Source: Asterionellopsis glacialis
Lineage: Eukaryota; Bacillariophyta; Plagiogrammaphyceae; Rhaphoneidales; Asterionellopsidaceae
Direction: 5' to 3'
Length of the DNA stretch: 28,353 nt
NCBI GenBank assembly: GCA_014885115.2
Contig: WKLE02001907.1
Location: forward strand, 7,399 to 35,751
Made by a program: the position numbers and the translations under genes. Under the pieces are notes generated by a model. It made no database searches. It saw only the letters and a list, made by a program, of their open reading frames with translations, and was not told where the DNA came from. Of this stretch, positions 19,680 through 28,353 are shown in pieces (positions within the stretch are counted from its first letter, which is position 1; each line of letters opens with the position of its first letter).

Positions 19680-19975
19680 GACCTGCCAGAGGAACATACA
19701 ACAGAAAAAAATCTGCTCGTGCCAGTGCGTCCGCCAACTGTTTCCTTCTCTACTGGCAAAAAGGTTTTTCCTTTTTTTGTGTCTCTTTCCGCTGGAACTG
19801 CGCGAGGAACAAGACGGTAAAAAATTCTCCCAGTTTTCCAACAAAACGAAAGAAAAAACTTGAACAACGATTTGATTGCCTCAATCACATTCGTTTACAA
19901 CGAGTATTGTGGGTTTCATTCTTCGTTTAGACCTAGTTTCATATTGTTAAAGAAGCCTTTTGAGTTCTAAGCATC

Positions 19976-22905
19976 ATGCGACAACAAGGCCCCATGAAAA
20001 GACATAGCATCAATTTGATTGTTTGTATAATAAACGCATCACTTTTGGTGTCAGTTCACAGGTGCGTAAAATAAAAAAAAAGGAGGAAGCTTTTTTATCC
20101 GGTGCAGTAGGATTGTACGCAAAACAGTACCAAATTTTGAGAAGACGACCCAACAGAGAAATGCTAAGAAAAATGATAAGGGTACAAATCATCATTCTCG
20201 TTGAAGCTTTTGAACATTACAAAGGGTAGCGTAGGCTTACACTGCTGTCTTAATGAGGCTTCTAATGAAAGAGCGACGTCCTTGTCTACGATTTCAGTAA
20301 AGTAACAAAAGTACAACAGAATGCTTTGTGTTCCGTCCTCTTCAAATTGGGAAAGTTGAAGCCGGAATTCTCGGGTGTCACTATATATGGCATTTGTGCT
20401 AGAATGTATGTCATTCGTGAAAACTAACGTATATCGTTTCTTCTTTCTCATTTCTGTCTTGTTTGCAGTTTTGCCGGTTATAGACAATGCCATACATCTC
20501 ATAGAACGTTTCTCCAAACACCCAATGGGTCACAAAGTAGTAGTAGTTGGATGAGTAACAGTAGACGGTCACTGACACAATTCGCAAAAGCTAAAAGTGA
20601 AACAGAATCATCATCATCATCAAATGATTTATCTATGGATGATCTAGTGGATGATCTAGTGGAAGATCTAGAGCATAGCAGTCCACCCGAAATGCATCAT
20701 GCAGCCTCGGGCGACAGTGGTGTAGAATCATCCAAAAATAGCAATGGTCACAAATTACATAATTTAAGAGTACCACAAATTCATCTCCCACCTCGATTCG
20801 TTCCGGGTATGTCACATAAACAACATCATTTGCAAGATGGTGACATTGATGCAGCAATGCATCATAATATCCAACACAATGGCGACGACAGCACAGAAGA
20901 TCTACTAGAGCATCATCATCATCACACACCGCATCCACATCAACAGCATTTACATCAGGCTAAAAAATCAGTATCTACAATCCTTAACAATATTATGCCA
21001 AATAATCCGCTAGTATCGGCTACTCCTGAATGGAAACGTTTGCAAAAGCATGCAGAATACATGAAAACAACACACCTTCGTGATTTGCTACAAGATAAGG
21101 AACGATGCGATGGGATGTTTGCGGAGCATGATGGTGTATACCTTGATTATGCACGTCAACGTATTGATAAGGAGACCATGGAACTCTTGATGGATTTGGC
21201 AGAACGACAAAACCTCAAGGGTAAGATGGATGCCATGTTTAATGGTGAAAAAATTAACTTCACGGAAGAAAGAGCAGTCCTACATACGGCATGTCGTGCA
21301 GACCGCGATCAGGTGGGAACAGTTTTTGTTGATGATATGGATGTTGTGAAAGAAGTTCATGAAGTTCTTGATCAGATCAAGTATTTTACAGACGGTGTCC
21401 GATCAGGACGTATCCGAGGATACACCGGTAAGCGCTTACGGAACATTGTTTCTGTTGGAATTGGAGGGAGTTATTTGGGTCCTGAATTCCTCCACGAGGT
21501 ATTCAAAACAGAACCAGAGGGGATCAATGCAGCCCTTGGGTATTCACTCCGATTTTTAGCCAATGTGGATCCTGTGGACGTGGAACGTACATGCGCTGAT
21601 TTGGATCCTGAAGAAACGCTCATTGTTATCGTATCCAAGACATTCACTACAGCTGAGACAATGTTAAATGCACGTGCCATGCGTCAATGGTTATGGGATT
21701 TCATGGGTAATGACAAGGAAGTCGTAGAAAAGCACATTGTGGCCTGTGCATCGACGTCTGCCACTGAAAATGTTAAAGCCTTTGGAATTGATACCGAAAA
21801 ATACTTTTTCCGTTTCTGGGATTGGGTAGGTGGAAGATATAGTGTCTGTAGTGCAGCTGGTGCCGTCCCTATCAGTCTACTCTATGGATATGACTTGTTT
21901 GAAAAGTTTCTCAAGGTACGTGGGTCAGTTGAATGTATTGGATATATTGCTATCAAAGTCTTTTCCGTGTTCGATTGCTGATTATGGTTGTTCTTTGGTA
22001 TTTTTTTCTTTCAGGGTGCCAACTCTATTGACAAGCATTTTGTGAGTGCTCCCTTCGAAAAGAATATTCCTGTTCTTATGGGTTTGCTTGGTGTTTGGAA
22101 TATGTCATTTTTGGACTATAACTCTAGAACATGTCTTCCTTATGCCGAAGCGCTCTTGAAGCTTCCAGCTCATATTCAGCAATTGGATATGGAATCGAAC
22201 GGAAAGTACATGACAAGTCATGGTGTAGAAGTTGATTACCCCGTAGGAGAGATCGACTTTGGTGAGCCCGGCACAAACGGTCAACATTCATTCTACCAAC
22301 TTTTGCATATGGGACAGACCGTCCCATGCGATTTTATTGGTTTCGTACACAGTCAGCATGACTTGTGTGTAGATGATGAAGAATTATCATCTCATGATGA
22401 ACTTATGGCCAACTTTTTTGCTCAGCCTGATGCCCTTGCATTCGGAAAGACTGCCGATGAGGTCCGCGCTGAAGGAACCAAGGAGGAGTTGGTCCCCCAC
22501 AAGGTCTTCAAGGGGAACAGACCCAGCATGTCGTTGCTACTTCCCAAATTGACAGCTTATGCTACGGGACAGTTGCTCTCCATGTACGAACATCGGACTG
22601 CTGTCCAGGGTTTTATTTGGGATTTAAATTCCTTTGATCAATGGGGTGTTGAACTTGGAAAGAAATTGGCTATTGACGTTAGAGAAAATTTCTTGGAGGC
22701 ACGTAATGCAGACGATGAAAACTTTCAAATTAATACAGGCAAGCCTGCTTCAGATCGTATACTGAATTATTATGTTAACAACAGCCGAGACCGTGAATCG
22801 CAATGCGCCGATGGAAATCTAACAACGAACATTTCACGAAAAACTCATCGAGATTATCCACCTCAACGCCATGATCTAGGTGGACAAGTTGGTAGACTTC
22901 AATAA
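19976..22905 (+). CDS. GPI: Glucose-6-phosphate isomerase, predicted plastid form with His-rich extension
   Basis: Interconverts glucose-6-phosphate and fructose-6-phosphate. Exons 19976-20061, 20469-21915 and 22015-22905 (GT-AG) give about 807 residues. The catalytic body (from about residue 214) shows [21 protein letters not shown], the PGI signature [30 protein letters not shown] and [19 protein letters not shown]. The first exon is my proposal. ATG at 19976 begins a signal peptide, the donor is GTGCGT, and a strong pyrimidine-rich acceptor ends at 20468. The two parts join in phase and create VSVHS|FAGYR, a plastid-import motif. The frame is open from the acceptor to the body. Starting instead at the ATG at 20551 would give a 751-residue cytosolic form. 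Between the presequence and the enzyme lies a disordered extension of about 160 residues with acidic DDLV repeats and a His-rich tract. The stop overlaps AATAAA. Identity is certain; the first exon is likely. Confidence 0.93.
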
Positions 22906-23128
22906 ATAAAGCTTCTAGTAAATACCAACAAAATTTTTACGTACATTGGAAGCCTTTTGTATTATTTTTTCAGAAACACCTTCAGCCTCAGTTCACGAAA
23001 TGAAAACGATTGATAAAGTTGACCATGGGAAAACTAAACGGGGTAGGCACACGAAAGAAACTGAGAAAGAAAATATGAGGTAAAATAGTGTAATCGTAGA
23101 CCGACATCGAACCAGAATGACCACGACT

Positions 23129-23145
23129 CATGTACGTAGTACATG
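23129..23145. repeat. Inverted repeat CATGTAC-GTA-GTACATG
   Basis: Seven-base arms around a three-base centre, in the region upstream of the CesT-like gene. It may be a factor-binding site; there is no direct evidence. Confidence 0.4.
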
Positions 23146-23183
23146 TGGTCCTCTTACCTACGTGTAAAAGTACCATAAAATAC

Positions 23184-23199
23184 CGTTGAAATTTCAACG
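23184..23199. promoter_or_regulatory. Perfect 16-base palindrome
   Basis: CGTTGAAATTTCAACG is its own reverse complement, 366 bases upstream of the CesT-like start. It could be a dimer binding site or a simple hairpin. Confidence 0.4.
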
Positions 23200-23564
23200 C
23201 TACAGAGAACTTTTGACTTTCTCGACTTCTCCCTCCGACCGAGACCCGCGAACAATCGGTCTTCATCCGCGTAATTGTTCGTTCATTTTATCCTGAAAAC
23301 GACATCAAACCTACAGTATGACCACGATTCATTCGCAATACTTCGATGACCAATACAATGTGTAACTCAGTCGGGGATAGGCCCAGGAGGCAATACTTTG
23401 AAATCTTACAATAATAGAGTATAACAAAAAATCATTCGTCCACACCTCACAAAAATACCTCTGCAATCGCTATACGTATTTCACAAGTAATTTTTTCGTT
23501 AATACAAGGGACTCCTTAGAAAAGAAAATAGAGGTATTCGTTGAGAGAATAATCGGCAATAAAA

Positions 23565-24341
23565 ATGTTAGGGTATAATATTATCATTTCTAACTCGCAA
23601 CCCACAACACAAACGTATGATCGAATTACAACTTCACAACGATTGAAATCTGAACAGCCTGAGCAGCAACCAGTGAAACCTTTTCGTCTGCTGAGTTCGA
23701 TAGGAGCTGAACATGTGGGAGAGCATGATCCTAATAGTGCTTCGCCGAGAAAGTTTGTAAAAACTTTCAGCAGCCGCAAAATGTCTGGTAATCTTGTAAG
23801 GCGAACAGGATCATACTTTTCGAAGAAGAAGGTACGACCAAGAACTTTGAAACAAGGACAGAAACAAGATGAAATTGTTGACCAATTTGTTCGGAAATTT
23901 GGGAAAGAATTGGAAGGTGGCAACCTCAATCTTTCCCTTAACAAAAGAGGAAAATGTTACTTTTACATTGGAAGATTCCTCGTCCACATTGAAGTGTCTC
24001 AAAGTGGTGGTGACGATTGCTTAGTCTTTTCCACCTCTGTTCTTTGGACGAGCCCATCCAGTCTAGATGAAAAATTCGTTGAGACCATACGCTCCCAACT
24101 CAAATTAGATGAGTCCATGTGGATTGCTATAGGAGGGTTGACAAACGTCACGCTTTTTTACGAGAAGCCAATTCCCTCACTTTATGCTCAATTCAAAAAC
24201 GACGTGAGTGATTTTGTGGGAGCAGCCGAGTATGTCAAGGAACATATGAAATCATTCTCGAAACAACAAGATGAGTACGCAAATCAACCAATGACGTATA
24301 TTTGGGATCCAACTATGGAGGTTGACCTTATGAGCAACTAA
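23565..24341 (+). CDS. Protein with CesT/Tir-chaperone-like fold, unknown function
   Basis: A single-exon gene of 258 residues. The first 100 residues are polar and basic, probably disordered, with Ser/Lys-rich patches (SPRKFVKTFSSRK). From about residue 100 to the end the pattern is helix (DEIVDQFVRKFGKEL), three or more beta strands (NLNLSLNKRGKCYFYIG, FLVHIEV, DCLVFSTSVL), a helix, a strand pair (WIAIGGLTNVTLFYE), then PIPSLYAQFKNDVSDFVGAAEYV and a final helix. This order resembles the CesT/SycE family of bacterial type III secretion chaperones, a fold also reported in eukaryotic proteins. No catalytic residues are evident. A binding or scaffold role is possible but unproven. It follows GPI on the same strand after 659 bases and converges on the U-box gene. 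Confidence 0.7.
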   Translation: MLGYNIIISNSQPTTQTYDRITTSQRLKSEQPEQQPVKPFRLLSSIGAEHVGEHDPNSASPRKFVKTFSSRKMSGNLVRRTGSYFSKKKVRPRTLKQGQKQDEIVDQFVRKFGKELEGGNLNLSLNKRGKCYFYIGRFLVHIEVSQSGGDDCLVFSTSVLWTSPSSLDEKFVETIRSQLKLDESMWIAIGGLTNVTLFYEKPIPSLYAQFKNDVSDFVGAAEYVKEHMKSFSKQQDEYANQPMTYIWDPTMEVDLMSN

Positions 24342-24542
24342 GAGCGCAATCAGGAAACAATGAAGTAAATTTTAAAAAGTGATAGGAGAAGATTAAGAAA
24401 GAATTAAAAAACAGAAATTAAATCGTGGATATTACCACAAAAGGACAACATCATACTGTACACGATAATTTAAAATGGAAATATTTATTTTTTCTTACTT
24501 AACATATGTAAATGACTTCACAGTACAACGATACCTTTTATG

Positions 24543-26744
24543 TTACGCAGACAATTTTGCACAAGCACGCTTCGGAGGCACCGGATGATTTTTTTCCGTA
24601 TTGAGGCTATCTGGTTTGGCGTCACTTTCGATTTGCTGAACAAAGGATACAATCAGCCCACTTTCAGGATCACGTCTTCCTGGATTTGAACCTAGCTGGA
24701 TAAAGCCCTGGTCCCATCCAACCATTTTGCAGAGATCCTGGATTACTTTAGATGTTCCAAAATATTCATGTTTCGCTACCGGATCGTTGACAATTCCATG
24801 CCCAAGAGAGATGGCCTCCAACGGGCCAATAGGTACGGATGCTCCATTTTCCAAAACAAAGTTATAAACCATATCACAAGAATATAATTTGGCAGTTCCG
24901 AGGTCGGCAGGAAAGTTCCAGGAATCTGTACCTTTGGTTTTTACTGGATGCCATGGAGTTACTAGGACGCCGCCTTCTAGTTCTACCAACTCTTCAATAC
25001 CATTGACACACCGAGTACTAACAACACAGCGTACTGTAGCCGGGCCTGAATGCGTCTGCAACACATCCCCTGAACGCACACAGCTTACAGGGATATACCG
25101 CCCGTCGGCCAATCGGACATTGCCCTTTGCCAAGCATCCAGCAGAAGCATTGTAGTAAGAAGACATAGATGTCACAGGTTGGTAATTAGCATTGTTTTGC
25201 CGACGAGAAGGTTTGGGAGGCGGAAGCTTACAAAAGACATCTTCGGACATGTCTCGAATAAGGGAAAATTTCTTGGTTGCATATACTTGCAATCCAGGAT
25301 CTTTGAAGTTGGTACAGCGTTGGAGTTCATGGGCACGCGCCAAAGATAGGAGATAGTGTCTACCCCACTTTGAATGCCAATCTTGCCTGCTGTATGCCTC
25401 AGTGATTTGGCCAGTCAAGTCCTCTTTCATGGCGTGAAGGTTTGATTGATTATCATTATCTTCACAGTCAGTAATGACCATATTAAATTGTTCGATAAGT
25501 CTTTGACAATCAGACTGTGCAGAAGTCAAGGCTTCTGGGTCATTTTTGGCAAAGCGCTCTTCGGCACCTCGAATCATTGATACTAAGCGGTTGCGAAGCC
25601 TTGCAATTTCAATATCAATCCGGGTGATGGAGCTCGTACTTTCTTCCGCCGTTGAAACGGTCTCGTCATTAATAAATAGCTCAAGTGTTTGCCCGTAACA
25701 AACACTTTTCACAGAGAGGCCTCGCAATACGTCTTGAATCTTTGGACCATTTGGAACTGAACTCAAAACATTAGAAGTGGCATTGATAAAGACCGTTCCG
25801 ACGAAGGAAGAATCGGGAATAAAGCAATATTGTCCATCTCCTTCAATGGAAATATCGTTTAGCAATCTGCTGTCCAAATTATATCCAAATCCAAAAGTTG
25901 AAATGCGACAGTTCCACCGCGAGAGTTTGTTCTTGTATCGTCGAAAAGTTTCTAGTTCTCCTCTTGGTGGATGAATGTTGGGTTCACCATCTGTCAATAA
26001 AAAGACATCTGTAGTTTGTTCGTTGTCCAACTCCATGGCTTGAAGAAGTCCACTCCAAAGATTTGTGTTTCCGCACGTTCTTAGGGATTCCACGATTTGC
26101 CTAGCCCTTTGTTTATTTTCAGGTGTCATTGTCACAAAAGGTAATTCTGTAACTGCAGAATCTGCATACGTAACAATAGCCAATTTATCTCTAGGTCCTA
26201 ATGTTTCGATGACAGTGCAGGTTGCATGCTTGACAATGTCTAGAAGTGATAGTCCCGAATTGCCCTCTTGATCTTCCTGAGTGGTAGCAGCTCCATCCAT
26301 GGAATAACTAACATCAATAACACATACAATAGATGCTGGCGCGTGGCGTTCCGAAGCGTCGTCTGGGACCTGGATCCTAACAAGAGAGAGACCATTTGAT
26401 TGGCCAACAGTCTTGGTGGTTTTACTTGCTAGATCATCTAGCAAAGTGTTGTCATTGTCGTTATCGTTGTTGTCAGAATCTTCATTGTCGGACGGAAGAG
26501 GTGACGAGTTGACAGTACTTGGTAACGACGATGAATCGACATCGAGCAAGTCTTTAAGGGCACGATTGGGAAATAGCTGGTGTTCTGCCAGAGGATTTCT
26601 TGTGATTGGTGAGGTGGAATTTTGCTTGAGCCATTCTAAAATTGCCTCTCTTTCGTAGGTATTCCCTTCGTGATCGACAACAGGGTCGATGAATGTTGAG
26701 CCTGTAAGAGGGCAAATAGCCCAGGAACCATCGGAAGTTTTCAT
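24543..26744 (-). CDS. U-box / VWA / Hint (Vint-type) protein
   Basis: An intronless gene of 733 residues. I chose the ATG at 26744; the longer frame starts at a TTG. The U-box (about 7-70: AICPLTGSTFIDPVVDHEGNTYEREAI...) marks an E3 ubiquitin ligase that binds E2 enzymes. An acidic linker rich in Asp/Asn follows. A von Willebrand A domain (about 139-310) has an intact MIDAS, D144-x-S146-x-S148, and a LLTDGEPN motif. A middle helical region (about 350-510) follows, then a Hint domain with Cys537 after Gly, LADGRYIPVSCVRSGDVL, and TPWHPV (T596, H599), the usual TxxH-like autoprocessing motif, then a WNFPADLG stretch. The order U-box, VWA, Vwaint, Vint is a known eukaryotic architecture. Hint domains can cleave their own chain, so self-processing is plausible. 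The ubiquitination target and cell location are unknown. Confidence 0.88.
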   Translation of the reverse strand: MKTSDGSWAICPLTGSTFIDPVVDHEGNTYEREAILEWLKQNSTSPITRNPLAEHQLFPNRALKDLLDVDSSSLPSTVNSSPLPSDNEDSDNNDNDNDNTLLDDLASKTTKTVGQSNGLSLVRIQVPDDASERHAPASIVCVIDVSYSMDGAATTQEDQEGNSGLSLLDIVKHATCTVIETLGPRDKLAIVTYADSAVTELPFVTMTPENKQRARQIVESLRTCGNTNLWSGLLQAMELDNEQTTDVFLLTDGEPNIHPPRGELETFRRYKNKLSRWNCRISTFGFGYNLDSRLLNDISIEGDGQYCFIPDSSFVGTVFINATSNVLSSVPNGPKIQDVLRGLSVKSVCYGQTLELFINDETVSTAEESTSSITRIDIEIARLRNRLVSMIRGAEERFAKNDPEALTSAQSDCQRLIEQFNMVITDCEDNDNQSNLHAMKEDLTGQITEAYSRQDWHSKWGRHYLLSLARAHELQRCTNFKDPGLQVYATKKFSLIRDMSEDVFCKLPPPKPSRRQNNANYQPVTSMSSYYNASAGCLAKGNVRLADGRYIPVSCVRSGDVLQTHSGPATVRCVVSTRCVNGIEELVELEGGVLVTPWHPVKTKGTDSWNFPADLGTAKLYSCDMVYNFVLENGASVPIGPLEAISLGHGIVNDPVAKHEYFGTSKVIQDLCKMVGWDQGFIQLGSNPGRRDPESGLIVSFVQQIESDAKPDSLNTEKNHPVPPKRACAKLSA

Positions 26745-26803
26745 TGTTGTTCGACTCAGTTGCAATTTATGTGATCAATTTGAGGTCCACCTCTTTCGAT
26801 CAC

Positions 26804-26890
26804 CATGCAAGATTCAAAATGAGAGGCAGGCGTGACCGTGAAACGTGCGAAAGAAAGTTACAGTACCGTGAGGGAGGAAGGACAGACTAA
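26804..26890. repeat. Direct repeat, copy 1 (87 bases, degenerated)
   Basis: Pairs with 26985-27065. It starts CATGCAAGATTC and ends GGAAGGACAGACTAA, just upstream of the U-box start on the opposite strand. Read on the plus strand from the ATG, the sixth codon is TGA, where copy 2 has GGA. A six-base (two-codon) length difference keeps the frame otherwise intact. Confidence 0.8.
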
Positions 26891-26920
26891 AGGGATGTAC
26901 CGTTGCATTACCTACAGTAG

Positions 26921-26941
26921 AGGTCCTACCAGGTAGGACCT
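26921..26941. promoter_or_regulatory. Inverted repeat AGGTCCTACC-A-GGTAGGACCT
   Basis: Perfect ten-base arms around a single A, between the two copies of the direct repeat and about 180 bases upstream of the U-box start. It includes CTACCAGGTA, also found twice at 7466-7524. AGGTCCTACC recurs alone at 16209-16218. Confidence 0.5.
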
Positions 26942-26984
26942 AGCACGTTCAAGGTACAGAAGATCCCCTCTGCTCTTTTTTAGA

Positions 26985-27065
26985 CATGCAAGACTCAAAA
27001 GGAGAGGCCGGCGTGGCCGTGAAACGTGCGAAAGAAAGGTATGAAAGGGAGGAAGGACAGACCAA
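26985..27065. repeat. Direct repeat, copy 2 (81 bases, open frame)
   Basis: Matches copy 1 at most positions. The ATG at 26986 opens a 37-codon frame (MQDSKGEAGVAVKRAKERY, then a Glu/Arg-rich and polar tail) that ends with TAG shortly after the repeat. It may be the relic or first exon of a duplicated gene; no family is recognised. Confidence 0.75.
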
Positions 27066-28353
27066 CGAAGTTTACGGTACTATCAATGGAAATAGCTAGA
27101 GTATCAAGTAATAATGTTGAAAGCAACAACAGATGATGTAAAACTTCACTTTACCTCGTGACAGGGTATTTTTTTCTTGTTGCTGACCAAGTTGATCAAT
27201 ATGTTGTAAGTGGCTCTATTGGCAATCAAATAATACCACCTTGAGATCCAATTTAATTTTATAGCCTTGAACAACATGCATTTCAGCTCTTTTTTAAAAT
27301 CTGTTTATCCAGGTGACTGCTGCTGGTCAAATTTGGATCTTCAGGTAGTAGTAGGGGTCCATTGTTAACATTGTATAAGTATTGGAGATATGCTCATAGT
27401 AATGGTATTATTGGGAATCAAGGACAACTGAGACATTTCAGTAGCACAACAAATCACACAAAATATGACAATGTCTGTTTTAGTTCTATATCATAACAGC
27501 CATTCTAGCAAGGATTAGGTACTCCCCAAAATTGTTTCATCATTTGTAAATAAAGTCAATAAAAGACCCACTCCTTACTTTCTGTACAACAGTATGCCTA
27601 TGATTGTGTGGTCACCATCTAAAGATCTGAGTGCTTACCTCAGTATTCTGACTACAACCTAGACCCCCAACAAAATCAATGAGATTTTGAAGTAATAACC
27701 TGATGACTTATCCTAACACAATAATTCAATACAACATAATAAAAATGTGAAGACCAACATATGTAACAATTTTGTTCTTGCCATGAAACAAATATTGCAA
27801 AAACCACAGCATGTCTAACATGATAGCAAGCTTATCTATAGAAAAAGAGTTTGAAGAGCAATTCTCAATTGACCAATTCAAATCAACCAAAAGTAGACAA
27901 GAGCTACCAAATAGCACCACACAACTGCAGTTCACCTTAATACTATAATGTTGTCTTAGCATCTCTGCCTCCATTGGAACAGACACCAGTCTTTGGTACT
28001 ATAGTGAGCATCAGGTATCACATATATGATGTACATTGTGTTGTTACAGATCGCTAAACCAAAGTCCAATCACACATTATCAGACTATACAGACTTCTTT
28101 TCAATAAGCTTATGATTCTGTTTTAGCACACATTAGCTATTGAAGGATTCATATCACAAGAAAACTACTAATAGCTTCTGCAGAAAATCATCATTAGCCA
28201 GGAGCAGATAGGATGATAAAAGGGTAATGCCCATATGAGTCTTAAAGAGGACTATAGCTACCAGAAATAAAATGGGTCTTTTGAAGAACAGAATGCAAAA
28301 AAAGATCACATGTCACAGTCAATGGCACTATTGTTTAAGTGTCATTTGATTTT

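Larger units (their letters stand above)
19027..19975. other. Divergent promoter region, PPO and GPI genes
   Basis: Contains two TGACGTCG boxes 11 bases apart (19609 and 19620) and a 7-base stem/5-base loop hairpin at 19661-19679. The short open frames here look random. The right boundary is the newly proposed GPI start at 19976. Confidence 0.5.
22906..23564. other. Intergenic region, GPI to CesT-like gene
   Basis: These two genes point the same way, so this holds the GPI 3' end and the next promoter. Two palindromes are visible, at 23129-23145 and 23184-23199. No open frame here resembles a protein. Confidence 0.5.
26745..28353. other. Gene-poor right flank with duplicated segment
   Basis: Upstream of the U-box gene, 26804-27065 holds a duplicated 80-base segment and a palindrome. 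From about 27070 to the end I see AT-rich DNA with many stops, no protein-like frame, no recognised transposon and no RNA gene. Composition resembles the left flank of the window. Confidence 0.5.

Noticed and set aside
24543..26765. Longer start for the U-box gene at 26765
   Set aside because: The first codon is TTG; the ATG at 26744 lies directly before the U-box.
27726..27986. 86-codon minus-strand frame in the right flank
   Set aside because: AT-rich random composition; no motif, no neighbour context.
1..28353. tRNA, rRNA, CRISPR array or complete transposon
   Set aside because: No cloverleaf with conserved arms, no regular spacer repeats and no transposase, integrase or reverse-transcriptase motifs were seen by eye; a computational scan was not possible.

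Overview
This is eukaryotic nuclear DNA, most probably from a diatom or a close stramenopile relative. Genes are short and dense (12 protein genes in about 25 kb) and several are split by small GT-AG introns of about 90-400 bases. At least four proteins begin with a signal peptide followed by an aromatic residue in an ASAF/AFAP-like setting (SSA|FVV, TLA|FTS, ATA|FAP, VHS|FAG). That is the bipartite import signal of complex red-lineage plastids. The species cannot be read from the sequence.

Layout: 1-1465 AT-rich, no gene seen; (-) plastid DnaJ-type zinc-finger protein 1466-2119; (+) metallophosphatase/5'-nucleotidase with C-terminal EF-hands 3132-5718, four exons; (-) RETICULATA-related (DUF3411) membrane protein 5829-7031, four exons; (+) 2OG-Fe(II) oxygenase-like protein with ankyrin-like tail 7815-9580, three exons; (-) Dus1-type tRNA-dihydrouridine synthase 9795-11705; assembly gap 12183-12353; (+) small CaaX-ended protein 12763-13338; (-) SQD2-like sulfoquinovosyltransferase 13611-15431, three exons; (+) membrane/coiled-coil/EF-hand-like protein 16281-17177; (-) protoporphyrinogen oxidase 17314-19026; (+) glucose-6-phosphate isomerase 19976-22905, three exons; (+) CesT-chaperone-like protein 23565-24341; (-) U-box/VWA/Hint protein 24543-26744; then 1.6 kb without a convincing gene but with an 80-base direct repeat.

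The first ten genes alternate strands strictly. This gives close convergent 3' ends (110-272 bases) and five divergent promoter regions of 0.8-1.1 kb. Several of these regions carry palindromes, TGACGT clusters or a recurring CTACCAGGTA motif. Plastid functions recur: sulfolipid synthesis (SQD2), tetrapyrrole synthesis (PPO), hexose-phosphate interconversion (GPI), envelope-type membrane protein (DUF3411) and a thylakoid/stroma-type zinc-finger chaperone. There is no sign of an operon or biosynthetic cluster.

The most useful readings are a cryptic 86-base first exon that turns the GPI into a plastid-targeted protein, a U-box E3 carrying a predicted autoproteolytic Hint domain, a T3SS-chaperone-like fold in a eukaryote, and a degenerated coding-like duplication beside the U-box gene.
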